Assembly (NCBI RefSeq): GCF_010015445.1
Contig: NC_053112.1
Span: 38,806,281 to 38,870,280 of the forward strand
Direction: 5' to 3'
Origin: Perca fluviatilis
Taxonomy: Eukaryota; Chordata; Actinopteri; Perciformes; Percidae
Length of the DNA: 64,000 bases
Shown: positions 33,476 to 46,670 of the stretch, one piece after another
How the letters are laid out: each line of letters starts with the position of its first letter
Numbering within the stretch: the stretch's first letter is position 1
Notes under the pieces: model-generated
Database searches by the model: none
The model's input: the letters and a program-made list of their open reading frames with translations, nothing else
Told to the model about the DNA's origin: nothing
Translations under genes and position numbers: made by a program

Positions 33476-35424
33476 AGCTCATCAGCATCATTGAGCCAAT
33501 CAGCATGCAGCATGTTTCTACCAAGATCGTCGTAGGTAGTAGGAGCTGAAAAATAAATGCTGTGTTATAACAAAATATATTTTGGGAATAATAACTTTTA
33601 TTCTTGTGCAGTCCCATATCAACAAACACACTCATGTGGAAGTTTTTTTTCTATCTTTTGTATGAGAGTCGTACATTATTGTATTCTTGATTGCTTCAGC
33701 TCTCCAATCAGAAGTGTAGGAGTGGGCTACAACATAGTTGTTGTTGAGCTGAAAGCTCTGAGACAGATGCAGCTCTCTTTGGGCACCAGCACACCAGGCT
33801 GTCTGATCAAAGCTTCCTGTCACCTCACCTCGCCTCACTTCTTCTCTTCAAAGCACGCACTTTTTCCTCTGCACTGAGGGATTATTACCAGCATTTTAGG
33901 CACACTGGCTTTCGGTTTCATCTCCAAATAAAGTGGTTTAGATAATCTGGCTAAACCTGGCTTTTTTCCAACCTGTATAATCGTCTAGCTCTTTCTTGCC
34001 ATATCGGACTCTGTCAGACTCACCGTGGTGGGTACAATGCTTTCATGAACAATAGAAATAATACTTATATTTATATTCCAATTCAACCTACTGAATCAAC
34101 TGAACTGTCTCTGATAAGGCCAACTAAAGCCAACATTGTGGGACACGTTGCAGAAACAACGAGCAAAAGTCAGCCACTGACAACCGCTCTGACAACCAGT
34201 GGCACACTTAAGGCCTACACACACCAACTTGACATCAAAGAACTAGTGGGGACAAACTAGAATGTCACCCCAAAGTGATCAATGTAACTTCACCAGTAGA
34301 CCATTATATACCTAAAATAGAAGTATTTTCTAAGTAAAGCGGTGTAATGTGAACAGTGTATAGTGCAATGGAATGATAAAATCCGAGCCTTTAGCCACTA
34401 CAGAGCGGACGGCGGCTACCAGCGGCAGTTGTTTAGCCGCCAGTAGGTGATTGCGAGCCGGTTACAGGTACCACCAGAGGAGGTGGTAGTGGAGATTAGC
34501 CAAAAAAAGTGAGCGTCATTGCGGCGATGACAGTTAAGTTTCGGCACCAAAACGAGTCTAGGAAAAAGATGGTGGTTAAAACACTCCCAAGGAACGAACG
34601 AAGGGTTTCCTGGAAGAAATTATTTTGTTTTCGCCGGGAAGTGAACACGCTCCCCGGGCTTGAAAGCTCTGTGTTTTATGCAGACCCCGGAAGACGGACA
34701 CGCTGAGCCGGCTAGCTAGCGTGTCTGTCTCCTGAGCTGCTGTTGGTTGGTTGGTTTAGTACAAAGGAAACACTGCTGTGAGTAAAGTTGAAACAGTCAG
34801 GGAACTTTAGGAAAGCATTTGAATTAGGAACGGCCGACCGTCGACAGAAAAGCCGGTCGAGATGATCAGTCGGGTCCCCGAGGTCCAAAATAACTGCCTC
34901 GGGACACACTGAGGCGACACCGACTTGAGGAACGTAATATGTCTCCATAGCAGCAGGCGGCGCTACTCTGTATTGTTGCCCAAGAAATGAAAACCGGCAG
35001 CTGATTGGACGAACGCGTCACATGGGTTTGTTTTCTCCGGAACTTCAAAGCCAGACTGTCATGGCGGCTCGTTCAGAATACGATCTCATATTGTACTAAA
35101 ATAGTTCACTGAAACATGTTTCTGAAAACATTTGAAGAGAGAAATAGGCCGTGCAGTTGCTGAATCTGTCTTCATTTCAGATCAACAAAGGTCAGTTTAA
35201 AAGATTTTCGTCAGATTTTGAGAGACTTTAGTCACGCTCATTCTGCTCGCCATTTCCGGGTGAGTCCCGACTGCCCTGCCGCCGACTGAACATGTCAGGT
35301 CGGCCAAAATGAACGCCGACAGCCCCCCAGACTGAAGACGGCACGGGACACACCGAACAGACTCGAGTCACTGACCTCGCCAGACTGTCCAACGGCAGAT
35401 TATCGGCTCTGTGTGTCCCGGCCT

Positions 35425-35934
35425 TAAGGTGCCATCCACACGGAAACGCTTTTTGGTGTAAATGCACGTTTTGCGTCGTCTTGGCCGATCGTCCAAACGA
35501 ATCCTGAAACGCACTGCCCGAAGACGCACTATTTTGAAACCTGGTCCCAGGGTGAAAAAATTCGAAAAAAAGCTGCCCTCGCGACTTCGTTTGGACGGCA
35601 AAGCCGCATACTTGTGTATCGATGATGTCATCGCCACACCCCTCGACCTCTAGTCTTCGAGCTGTTACCCTGCGACGACGTCTCATAACAACAACAATGG
35701 CGGACTACGTGCTTGTGTTCCTGCTGGAGAAGATACTGAGCCTGTTAGGGTTACTAGGGCTGTTTGCTTTCTTCTTCTACTGTCAGAAACAGCGCCACCT
35801 ATAGGCCTGGAATATGAAGTAGCGTGTTGAGTCCAGTTTACAAATGGATCCGTTTGGACGCAAACATTCTTCAAACGATGCCAGGGAAGACCGGGGGGGG
35901 GGGGATGGTTTAGGTACGTGTGGACGTGGCCTTA
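35425..35934. mobile_element. hAT-like MITE carrying a 35-codon frame
   Basis: Left TAAGGTGCCATCCACACGGA and right TACGTGTGGACGTGGCCTTA are imperfect inverted ends, with GTCCAAACGAATCC / GGATCCGTTTGGAC nearby. No flanking 8-bp duplication was seen. A short frame for a hydrophobic peptide lies at 35697-35804. Confidence 0.7.
35697..35804 (+). other. Short ORF for a hydrophobic 35-residue peptide, inside a MITE
   Basis: Starts at ATG 35697 in the context ACAACAATGG and ends at TAG. It reads MADYVLVFLLEKILSLLGLL and continues to QKQRHL, a single likely membrane-spanning helix. It lies within a transposon family, so it may be the remnant of host 5' sequence captured by the element or simply chance. 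No known protein recognised. Confidence 0.3.
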
Positions 35935-36939
35935 GACACAAAACTGGGCTACCCAGCCATAATCTAAACCTCATTGAAAATGTAAGAAAAACAAAGTATA
36001 AATGGTACAAACTAGCGTGGAATGCATACAGAACAAATGACCAAAATCTTTATGATTTAAGAGGGGTTAATTAACATTGTAAAATCTTGCTTCCATAAAA
36101 CCATTGTTGACCCAAACATGGGCCAAAATCGTCATGCCCAACCAACCAATTGGAAACACTGACATTATACCTATGTTTAAAACCATTAGGAACTCCCAAC
36201 AGGACTACTTCTGCCCTTTTGGGCTGAATTTGTTGTGTTGAGGTGGAAAGCAATGTAACTGTAGCACCTCCTACAGGCAGCAACCATCGCCTCTGTGATT
36301 GGTTGGCCTAGTGATCAGCAAATAGAATTGAGCCAATACAGTAATATATGTAGATGTTATACAAACTCAATGGCTCAATGTCAGGATGTTACTGCTCTCA
36401 ACTTGTATAGTAGATAGAAGCCCTTCTACTAGTATAGTAGAAAGGCTTTCCATAGTTGATACGTGGAACTTAAAAAGAAGAAAATGGGCTACAATTTCTT
36501 CTTCTCCTAATTGGCCATGTTGACAGAACGTATAAATCTTTCCTCTCTGGGTTTCCAGTACTTCTCATGGTGTCCCTGTTTTCAGTCTTAACTCCGTTGG
36601 GCTGAGTCTGTACAACGCTGAAGTGTGTTTTTCTCTCACACGGTCACATCTGCTCTAGGTTGCGTGTATCATGGATTTATTTCAGTGACTTTTAATGTGA
36701 CAAAAACACTTTCCTGTGCCTTTTATTCCTTGGCTGCTTGACTGTAGGACTCAGGCTGACGGCAGTGAGAAGACATAAAATCAAAGACAAAAGAGGGTGG
36801 GTCGGAGGGTTGAACTTTTTAGTAGAAGGTAATGTTTGGCACTTAAGAGAACTTTTGCCGCGGCCTCTCTCGAATACATTTCCTCTCTCGGTGTTGATCG
36901 GTGATCCCTTACTTTCCTTGTTTTTTAATTTCCTGTAGT

Positions 36940-37440
36940 TTCTCCCTGCTTCTCTCTCCCTCTCAATCTCTGCTGGTCTCACCCTCAGTATATCTCTCTC
37001 CCTCCCTCTCTCTCCCTCTATCTCTCTCTGTCTCTCTCTCTCACTCTGCGCCCAGCCAGCCACAGGAATGTATCTCGAGGAACGCCTGGCGAGACGAACT
37101 GGATCAAACGAGTTCAGAGCAGCGCTGGAGCCCGGCTGTCTGTAGCTCTCTCCCAGCTTCCATCTCTTCGCGCTGCTCTCTCCTTGGCTTCCTCTGCCCC
37201 CCCCCCCTCCCTGCTCCTCTGTCTCCTACTCCATGTTTTCTCTCTGTCTCTCTCGCTCTCTGCCCAACCCCCCACCACCTTCAGGTCTCCCTCTGTCCTC
37301 CTTGCTTTCCTGCAAAAGCCTTTTTTTGCTGCTCTTTCTCTCCTCTTTGCTCTCCTTTTTTCCCCCTCTCCAGTCTCCCTCGCTTTCCTTCTCCCTTTCT
37401 CTCGTCCTTCTCCTCTATTTCTCTGGCACGATATAGAGAC
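36940..37440. repeat. Long pyrimidine-rich tract
   Basis: CT-rich with TCTCTCTC runs over about 500 bp, broken at 37060-37170. The long open frames on both strands have low-complexity composition (Ser/Leu/Pro or Arg/Glu). Confidence 0.85.
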
Positions 37441-37497
37441 AAAGAGATCTTTTGAATGCCTTCGCGTGTAGGAGGTGGACCTCAAGGGAGGGGATCG

Positions 37498-37625
<128 letters not shown>

Positions 37626-37739
37626 TATGAGTTTGTGTGCACATATTAAAGCCCTTTAGCCCAAAGCTTTAGTTATAAGAGAGGGGAATGCAATTTGATA
37701 CAAAAACACACACACACACAACACACCTTCACATCAGAC

Positions 37740-37885
37740 AGTGAGCCATGTCACGCTCTCCACCCTGTCTGTCAGTCACTCAGGCGGCACTCCTAATTGG
37801 CTTATAATGCCCTTGTTACCATAGAGAGACCCTTTTGCCCCACCCCCACCTCTGTCTGCTAGCCTGTTTGTTACTCTTCAAAATA
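37740..37885. promoter_or_regulatory. Candidate conserved non-coding element
   Basis: Repeat-free stretch between microsatellites containing CCTAATTGGCTTATAATGCC and TTGTTACCATAGAGAGAC. AT-core words resemble homeodomain sites, and the second is one base from an RFX X-box. Conservation is unproven. Confidence 0.3.
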
Positions 37886-38038
37886 GGCCGTCAAGCATGG
37901 GGGTGGGGTTAATGTGTGTGTATATGTGTGTGCATTCATGTGGGGGTTAAGGGGTGGGTGCAGAATTGGGTCTCACCCAGGGGCACTTGCACAGGGATGC
38001 ACTGCACTCTTTGTCTGGGGGACAGTCGGGAGCTGTGT

Positions 38039-38091
<53 letters not shown>
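38039..38091. repeat. (GT)n microsatellite
   Basis: About 26 GT units followed by GCGTGCGCGTACGTGCACGT, an alternating purine-pyrimidine tail that could favour Z-DNA. Confidence 0.95.
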
Positions 38092-38094
<3 letters not shown>

Positions 38095-39445
38095 CGCGTA
38101 CGTGCACGTGCACGTTCATAGACATCTATACAATGGTTTTGATCTCGGTTTGCGTGCTTAAGCTTGCACGTGTGTGTAATTACAAACGTGTGTGCATGCA
38201 TGTGTGCACACAGATAATTATTGTCTCGTTTGTGTATTAGACTGTTGACTCCTAACCGATTCCCAGGTCAAAGATCTTCCTGTCTTGGCTTGAGTCCTGC
38301 TGATTGCTTATTAGAGAGTAGCGTATTTGCTAGCTAGATGCTAGCAGAGCGTATGTAATGCTATGGACAACACAGGGTTGTTGCTAGGCATGGGCCGGTT
38401 ACCGTTTTCAAGGTATCTACACATTTTGTATTGAAAAACCATATTTGCGTTATGAGCTTTTTATTATTATTTTTTTTCATGAGTCGTCAAGGACAGAAAG
38501 TGCAGTTTAGAAATCAGTCTCCCTGCCAGTGTACAGTGTGTTTAAAAAAAAAAGACATTGTGTTCAATGAACGTTGAAAGTTGTTCAAAATACTACATTG
38601 TAAAGCTGTAATAAGTAATGTGGGCTGTAATACCGAAACAATGACTTTAAAGACCCTACAGCACTCCGTAAAGCTGAGGAGAACTGCAGAGGCCGGGGGG
38701 GGGGGGATAACTGTCTGTGGGGTTATCGCCACAAACGACACCTTTTAATATTACACATAGCCATTTGATCCATGTCTAACATGAAAATATTGATAGGTGC
38801 AACTTTAAAAAGGTAAATTTCACAAGAGATATTTGATAATATCACGCAGGTCTACTGGAAATGGTGGACAGTGTGGTGCGTCTTTGCAATATTTCCTTAC
38901 TCCGTTACCTCATGGGAAGTCGATGCAGCAAATTGACACTCCTCGATCATTATCTTGATGGTTAGCGAAAGTAGAAAGTTATGGTTTGAGACAGGGGCGA
39001 CTGTAGGATCAGACCTTTTAGGGGCGCTCAGAGAATGTGACACAGATACAGTGCCGCCTTGCAAAAGTTTGAACCTTTCCAGAGTAACAGCTGAGCTAAT
39101 CCTCGGTCATTAGCAGGGGCGCAGATTAACCCATGCTGACCCAATCATAGCAACAGCAAACAGGATTTTTCTGGTTGTTGCTTTGTAGTGAAAGCTGTTT
39201 CTATAAACTGGGAAGTCCTTTCTCTTTGTCTCCGTCTCATTCCGTCTCTGTCGGTCTGTTTTCCTTCTCTCTGTGTGTAATTGTCCAATGTCTCTTTAAA
39301 CCACGTGCCGTTTGAACTGAGGCCTGCCGTCCTCGCATTGGCTGCTTCAGTGGGCTGTGGGCGGGCTTATAGTCGTTGCGACTGAGCAGGGGATAAAAGC
39401 CGAGGCGGCTGCTGAGCCTCCAGATGATCTCCCGGCGGGCAGACA

Positions 39446-39446
39446 T

Positions 39447-39516
<70 letters not shown>
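39446..39516. repeat. (AC)n microsatellite
   Basis: About 35 AC units, followed by GCGCGAGATGTTGCGCGCGC. Confidence 0.97.
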
Positions 39517-39517
<1 letters not shown>

Positions 39518-39629
39518 CGCGAGATGTTGCGCGCGCACAACAAAAAAAAAAGTGTGAAAATTGAACAGAGATGAGTGAGTTCTGTCTGTGTGGATTAAGA
39601 GGAGGAAAGACAACAAATATGAAGTGAAT

Positions 39630-40035
39630 CTGAAATAGAAATGGAGGGAGGGACAGGATAGCTAGCTCGGATGAAGAGCTTGAGGTAGGATTGCGATATC
39701 AGAGGAGAAAAGGAGGAGGTAAAAAAAAAAAAATGCTGAGAGATGAGAACAAGACAGGACAGAGGGAAATTGGAGATGTGGGGAGCGCAGCAGAGAGGGG
39801 AAATCAGACTTAAAAAGGTTGAGACGGAGGGCAGGTGGTGCTGCAGGAAAGCAACGACGACACAAAAAAAAACGCTAAGAAAATGAGGAAGGCAGGAGGA
39901 GAGATGAGCATGTCACAGCCAGAATGAACGAGAGGGAGGACGGAGAGTGAAGGGAGGAGGGAGGAGAGGAAAGGTACATGTGACAGGGAGAGAAGGATAG
40001 ATGAGAGGGGAGGAGAGGTGGGAGGGGAGGAGAAG
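39630..40035. repeat. Purine-rich (GA/GGA) tract
   Basis: Strong purine bias on the plus strand with AGGAGG, GGGAGG and GAGAGG words and short A runs. No coding content. Confidence 0.75.
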
Positions 40036-40044
40036 AGCGGCGTA

Positions 40045-40150
40045 TGTCAGCCAGAGAACAATAAGAGGCGTTCATGACACGTCTCCAGGGGTATCGACTC
40101 GACGTGTTCCTCCTAATAGGAGCTAAAATAATTAATAACTTCCTCTGACG
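40045..40150. promoter_or_regulatory. Candidate conserved non-coding element
   Basis: Unique, balanced island between a purine tract and (AC)n. It contains GAGAACAATAAGAGGCG (SOX-like AACAAT), CGACTCGACGTG and AGCTAAAATAATTAATAACT (homeodomain-like). Inference only. Confidence 0.3.
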
Positions 40151-40192
40151 CTTTCTTTCTCTGCCCGTATTTCTCTTTCTCTGTCACTCTTT

Positions 40193-40195
<3 letters not shown>

Positions 40196-40263
<68 letters not shown>

Positions 40264-40305
40264 TAATTTTCTCTCTCGACATACCCATTCAGACACTGCA
40301 CATAT

Positions 40306-40339
<34 letters not shown>

Positions 40340-40420
40340 TGGTGAGTAAACGGCAAGTAAAGAGCGAACCAGTTGTCTGGCTGATTCTGTTGTTTTCTGT
40401 GACTATAAATCTCTTAAATT

Positions 40421-40478
<58 letters not shown>
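40196..40478. repeat. Three (AC)n microsatellites
   Basis: AC runs at about 40196-40260, 40308-40338 and 40424-40478, separated by short unique sequence. Confidence 0.96.
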
Positions 40479-40482
<4 letters not shown>

Positions 40483-40847
40483 ACAACATAACCCATGTAA
40501 TCATGCACCACTAACAAACCCCCTCCTCTGGAAAAACACATGCACAAACACACACACACAAACACACGCTGTAGTGAGATGGAGAGACAGGTACAGAGAG
40601 GTGAAGTCCTGTTCTAATGTTCACTCACATGAATAAGTGATGGTGTTAAGAAGCGACAGTCTGGGTGGGAGGGCGGTTGGGCAGTGGGGGGGTTAAGGGT
40701 GGATGGGTGTGTGCACGCAGACACACACACATACACACTTATTTTTTGCATGAGCGGTTTTTCAGGACCCCAGAACCAGCGCTCTGGAACAAAGCCTAAC
40801 GCTGGTATTCCTCAGTGTTGGTGGTGTCTGCGCGCGTGTGTCCGCAG

Positions 40848-40969
<122 letters not shown>

Positions 40970-41974
40970 TCTCATTGTGTTTCATGGCATGTGTGTGACA
41001 TGCGGATGTTTATGGCCTCGGGGCATGAGGGGATAGAGAGCGAGTAGGAGGAGGAAAAGGCAGAATTACCGATAGGGAGGGAGGGAGGGGAGGACCAGTG
41101 AGGAGAACAGGGTGAAAAAAAAGAGAGAGAGGGAGAGACGAGTGTATGTAGTCATTGAGATGTTGAAAGAGAGCCGCAGGCAGTCTATGTGCTCTCTCGC
41201 TTTATCCCCCCCACCCCTCTCTTTCTCTCTCCCGCTCCTCTTTGTGAGCCTGGAGAGCAGATAAAAGCCGTCCTAGTCCTGAGGACAATAACGGCCATCG
41301 CGGCTTTGCGGCAGTCAGTGTCGCCTACCTGCCTCCTCTTGTCTTTGTAGCATGAGAAAGTGTCTCCAGTGCCAGCTTTGTGTTGGCGCCCGCTACACGC
41401 AGCCAGTGACCGTCCGTGTAGCCTCTGTAGCGCCTCTATCCGAGCTTAGTCTTGTCACACCAAACCCTTCCACTCCTTTTGTACTTGTCGCATAAGCTCC
41501 TCTCGCACATGCAGCTGCAACATTGCAGGGTACTGTATCTGGGTAAGGTAGCACTTTTTTCTTTGTTCACACGTACTGTAGATCTCCTGTATGGAAAGAC
41601 ATTCGGTTTTGTGCCTGTTCACCCATTACAGTGCTGTTCTAGACAGATGAGGCTCTTTTTAAATTCACCACAGGAGGCAGCACATACAGCACAGCTGGAA
41701 CACAGCAGCAGGCTGGAGAAATAAAGACAACACCGAAGAAGAGGGCTGTGAATTCTCACAAGTGCTGTTGAAAACTATACAAACACCTATACAAACTGTG
41801 TAAAGTCTGACCCTAGGTAGTGTTACAGTAGAGGAATTAGGTTGTCTTCATATTAGTAGATAAATAAATAAATCCTGCAGTGTGAATTCTTTTCAGCCAG
41901 GGAGCTCATATCTTGGGTCAGATACGAGAGTAAATCCCAAATATTGGGCCATTCCTATTGCCACCATGTCTTTT

Positions 41975-42609
41975 GCCATTAAAAAAAAAAAAAAGCAACA
42001 GAATAAATGCAGTGTTTTTCCTTTACCTTTATTGTGTTATATATCTTTTTTGTGCACGTTATAGGTTTACAAAGTGAAAAACCCAAAAGCCCAAAGTCCA
42101 CCCCACAGAAAACACTGTTCACAAACTGCTCCAAACAGCTCTATTGTAGTCCAGCCTTTACTTCAGAGACAAACGTGGTCACTTTGTAACACACGTTATA
42201 ATGCTACTAGCTGCTAGCATAGCACGCCCTCATACTCTGCTTCTGACTGGCTAGTAGTCCTTATCTAGGTACTGTCAGGGCACGCCCTCATACTCTGCGT
42301 CTGACTGGCTAGTAGTCCTTATCTAGGTACTGTCAGGGCACGCCCTCATACTCTGCGTCTGGCTGGCTAGTAGTCCTTACCTTGGTGCTGAGCATGTGGG
42401 ACTCTCAACAAAGATGGAACAGAAGTGAGATGTCTCACTCTCTAGCTAAAACAGAGAGCTCAACACACAGGGTGAAAAGAGGAGCTGCAGCAATGTGCAG
42501 TACAACAAAAATATGGTGTTTTTTGAAAATTAAACCATGTAAACCTATTCTGCTACAACCTGTAAATACAATTATGAACCTGAAAATTTGCATAATATGA
42601 GCACTTTAA
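41975..42609. mobile_element. TTAA-ended element, opposite orientation
   Basis: Reverse copy of the element at 1-1185: ends CATAATATGAGCACTTTAA at 42609, has about three 58-bp units at 42215-42390, and reads CACACGTTATAATGCTACTA at about 42190, the uninterrupted form of the site split at position 297. The left end is degraded, so the start is approximate. Confidence 0.82.
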
Positions 42610-43011
42610 TGTGCAAAGAAAAGTAGCAGTGTGCCAGCAAAGGAAAGGAATGAAAAAGGCCTGCAAGCTGGCAGACATTGATGTTAACAATGCAAAATTT
42701 AGAATATTCAAAGAATAATATGTTTTATTGGTGAGGAAGGAAATGCATTCAACATGTTATAGGTAATAGCCACACTACCATCTCGTTATATCCAGGTGCC
42801 TTCGTCTGACTCATCGTCAGACTTTTGACACCAAAACAATAACATTTGGTGTGTTAAGCCAAACTCAACCAACCCTGGAATGACTACTTTGAGAAGTGGG
42901 TTTTCCATTCCTTTCTAAAGGACTGCTATATGATTGTTTAGGAACAGCCTTGGACAAGGTTATGTTTTGGGCCCGGCTGGTTTGTTTGTCTGTTTTAGAC
43001 ATGTAGAAATG

Positions 43012-43535
43012 TTAAAGGTGCTGTAGGTGGGATTGTGAAGATCCAGGACTTAGCCCAAAAATGTGAACATTGACAACTTCTCACTCCCTCCCCCCTTTTC
43101 CGCTAAAGCCCAAAACAGTCTCCTGAGCCCCTCCCCCCACAAGGGAGAATGAATGCGTGTAGTACATGAGCAGTGATTGACACCCTTCCACCATGTTTGT
43201 TGAAAATCGGGCCATTCGTTTTTCTGTAACCCTGCTGACCAACAGACAAACAAACCGAACCGAAAACACAACCTCCTCGGCGGAGGTAACTAGTTCCCCT
43301 GTTAACACACAACACAGGAAAACGGAAACAAGACAGCAAATATTACAACAACAAACACCTGCACTGTGGCTTGAAGAAGCCATTTCACTTGTAGTGGCTA
43401 TTAGTAGAAAAATGCATGTGTTATCGCGAGCAACTCAAAGGTGTGAATGTGTTTATAATAAATGTATAAAAGTCAAGCAAAGCAGAGTAGCGCTGTTAAA
43501 GAGAATATATTTTCACTCAACCCTCTCAGTATAAA
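43012..43535. mobile_element. TTAA-type repeat fragment
   Basis: Begins TTAAAGGTGCTGTAGGTGGG, then CCTCCCCCCTTTTCCGCTAA. I recall this as a common fish TTAA element. The right end is not seen. Open frames on both strands here are by-products. Confidence 0.5.
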
Positions 43536-43732
43536 TAAAGGGTTTCTACACATGACTGAGCATTACAGTAATTATTTGAAGTGGTCATGGAGTGGAACTT
43601 GATTTGGGCCGTAGACTCGCCTCTTAATCGACTAACATTGTGTTGTTTGCGCAGGCCATGTGGTGTATAGGTGTTATTTCCAAAGCTCAGGGTTGGCCTT
43701 CCCAGCTTGCATAAAATAAACTCCATTATTTT

Positions 43733-43757
43733 ATTGTGTGTGTGTGTGTGTGTGTGA
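43733..43757. repeat. Short (GT)n
   Basis: About 12 GT units. Confidence 0.9.
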
Positions 43758-44139
43758 GAGATGTGTGCGGTTAAGGCAAGTTTTTGTGTCGAGTATGCAC
43801 ACTATGTGAAAGCCTGAGGCACTGAACGTTTGTGTAACCCATAACATATTTGTTTGTGTGTATGTATATATGTATGTATGTGTGTGTGTGTTTGTGTAGC
43901 TACATTAGCAGATGTGTTTGGCTGAAAGTCATTTATATGGTAATGATGTCATTTACCTCTGAAATGCATCTTCCTCAACACTGCCAAATAGGACTTATCT
44001 GGAAAAGGGGTGTGTGTGTGTGAGTGTGAGAATATGGATTTGCTTTTGGAAGGTTTAGTGTGTGGGTGCAACACCTGTATCCTGTAATATATCAAGATGA
44101 ATTGTATCTGCATGTGTGTGTTTGTGTGCGTATAAATGC

Positions 44140-44152
44140 ATGTGTGTGTGTG

Positions 44153-44229
<77 letters not shown>

Positions 44230-44292
44230 TTGTTTGTGTGTGTGTGTGTGTGTTTGTGTGTGTGTTTGTGTATGCGTGTACGCGTGTGTGTA
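44140..44292. repeat. (GT)n with TTTG interruptions
   Basis: GT run regularly broken by GTTTGT, suggesting an older array. Confidence 0.95.
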
Positions 44293-44814
44293 GTCAGGTT
44301 ACCTTATGTTGATAGGAATGTGAAATTGGCATGTTTTGGAGAAAAGAAAAAGTCATTTGTCCAGAGCGTGTCAAAGCCTGCAAGCTACACCGCGTCACTT
44401 CCCTTTTGCTGATGGGCAGCAGTGTGCACACACATGCAGGGCCATACCACACACACATTACTTCTATGTCAATGCAAGGGAAAAAAAGATGATCTTAACA
44501 GGTGTCTAATATCTTACACAGACCACATCACCTTTCTCAGATATGGCAGCCATCACGTACACCTGTTTTTTATACCCATACTCAGGCACACTACCTGCAG
44601 CGGCCCTGGGGAGATAATGCATGTGAGATAGAAACTCAAATTGTTATGACGGACAGACAGCCGGAAGCGATCCTCACTGCAGATTTGACCCAATGAGCCC
44701 CAGAGCAGCGCTCCCCCCTCATTAGAAGACCAGCACGCCTCCATTCACCCCCGTAACATGTGCGTATATGTGTGTTTGTTTGAATGTGTGTGTTCAGGCT
44801 GCCAGCCCTTTCGC

Positions 44815-44905
44815 TGGTATCCACAGGCCTGGAATAACCACACAGAGCTTGCTGCTTTGGCGATAACTATCATTAACGCTCTGATTACAGGTCTGAGCAT
44901 CTTAA
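44815..44905. promoter_or_regulatory. Candidate conserved non-coding element
   Basis: Repeat-free stretch with GGAATAACCACACAGAG (RUNX-like AACCACA) and CGATAACTATCATTAACGCT followed by CTGATTACAGG (homeodomain-like). No coding frame. Inference only. Confidence 0.3.
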
Positions 44906-45682
44906 AATAACACATACACACGGGGGCAGTGGATCAATACTTGCATGCTGGGGTAATGATGGGTCTGCCTGCTCTGCACAGAAGAGAGAGATGCATAACA
45001 GGGTGGGATAGATGGAGGGGGATGTAGTGAGAGAAACCGAGAGGAGGGGATACACACTGAAAAAGAGATGTGCAGAAAAGATCAACGAAGAGTGATGGAG
45101 ATGGAGTTTTAGAGGGAGGGTAGAAGTCTGTAGGATTTGGTATTAAAAAGTACAGTTGACATGAGGTAAGCGAGACTGGCCGCACACATAAAAACAGAGC
45201 AAACACGGAGACAAACGCCACAGCACATAGTTGTTGTTCCATTAAATGAAGATCACTCTGCCATGAGATGGGATCAACGGGATGAAAGAGTGGGAGACGA
45301 GGAGAGGCAGAGATGAATAGGGAGGTGTATTGCAGAGGTCTTGATAGATTAGTCTTTTCTATCTTCTGGCTCCCCTCTCACATTCAGAGAGATGCCAGGC
45401 ATGGAGGTAAAATGTAAGCCATTATCAAAAGTAGAAGTATTCTTCCAGAGTCTTAAAGGCCCTGCACACCCTGCACACCGGTGTTTTCAATGATTCTGGC
45501 AGATTGGCTCGGCGCTAGGAAGCTGTGATGTCACCAAACTACACGTATCTATCAGAATGAGTGCCCTGTTATGGCATTATATTTGTGCCTCATTCCTGAG
45601 CGAGAAATGGTTAATTTTGAGAACCGAGAAATATTATATATATAATATATTTGCACACACATAAATTACATTTTACACAGGT

Positions 45683-45687
<5 letters not shown>

Positions 45688-45711
<24 letters not shown>
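45688..45711. repeat. (AT)n microsatellite
   Basis: About 12 AT units, with smaller AT runs at 45633-45650. Confidence 0.93.
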
Positions 45712-45713
<2 letters not shown>

Positions 45714-45885
45714 TCTGTGCTCAATAAAAGCATTTTTATGCTTGTTATTATCCATATTAACGTGCAATAATGACCCCTCTCACTCAGTTTCCTTGCTCGG
45801 TGCTCTGGCAGTAGGCTGCACACTAAGTCCCGCCTCTCTCTCAACCTCTCCACTCTGTGCGCGCTCAACTTAACAGCGTTACAAT

Positions 45886-46670
45886 TGGGGTTGGATACCG
45901 TTCACATTTTTATTGGTACCGGGACCCAACTGTGCCTTTTTTCGGGACTTTTCCTCTGTAATAAGAAAAAAAATAATTGCAGTTGTAAAAATAATTCCAA
46001 ACCTATTTATCCTATTCACTTAGAACATGTTATTTATTTAAAAACCTCCCAAACCCGTCCCTACAACCTATTAACTAAAATAATTATTCATTTCTTATTC
46101 TCACTGTAACTTTTATTTTTATGTTATTCTATTTTAGCTTAATTATTTTCATGACCGTTTTTAATTGCTCTTTAATGTTTTAAGTAAAGCAGTTTGAATT
46201 GCCTTGTTGCTGAAATACTCTATAGAAATAAAGTTGCCTTGCATTACAACCCCAGCCTGTCAGTCAGTCACCAGGGCATATGAACCACTGTTGCGTTGCC
46301 TCAGAGGAAGTGTGACATCAACAGCGATGAGACGCGTTACTATGAAACCCACGCAGCGCTTTCGCCTCGCCATTGATTTGACATCGCAGCGAACGCTGTC
46401 TGCGTGAAGTTTTGAAAACTGTAACCATACTTGGAACCACTTTATCGCCATTGCCGTGACTCTCTATGACTTGAACAAGCTGCCTGCGGAGACGACGTAG
46501 TTTGCTCCGTCCGACCTCTGCACGCGCCTGTGTGTGTTGGAGCCCCGCTCTCTGTCTACACGCAGCTTGCGCGCTCTCAGGTATTGAAATTGGCACGGTT
46601 TGATTTAACGGTAGTACCGAGGTAATTCGGCCGGTACCCAAAAAAGTACAGAGTTCGGTACCCTACCCTA
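45886..46670. mobile_element. hAT-type MITE with 8-bp duplication GTTACAAT
   Basis: Left TGGGGTTGGATACCG and right CGGTACCCTACCCTA, with perfect GTTACAAT at 45878-45885 and 46671-46678. The interior is shared with the 21352-21965 element. No intact frame. Confidence 0.9.

Noticed and set aside
34045..34260. 71-codon Thr/Ser-rich frame
   Set aside because: Looks like a secreted repeat protein at first sight, but the surrounding DNA has the texture of a dispersed repeat and no exon signals were found.
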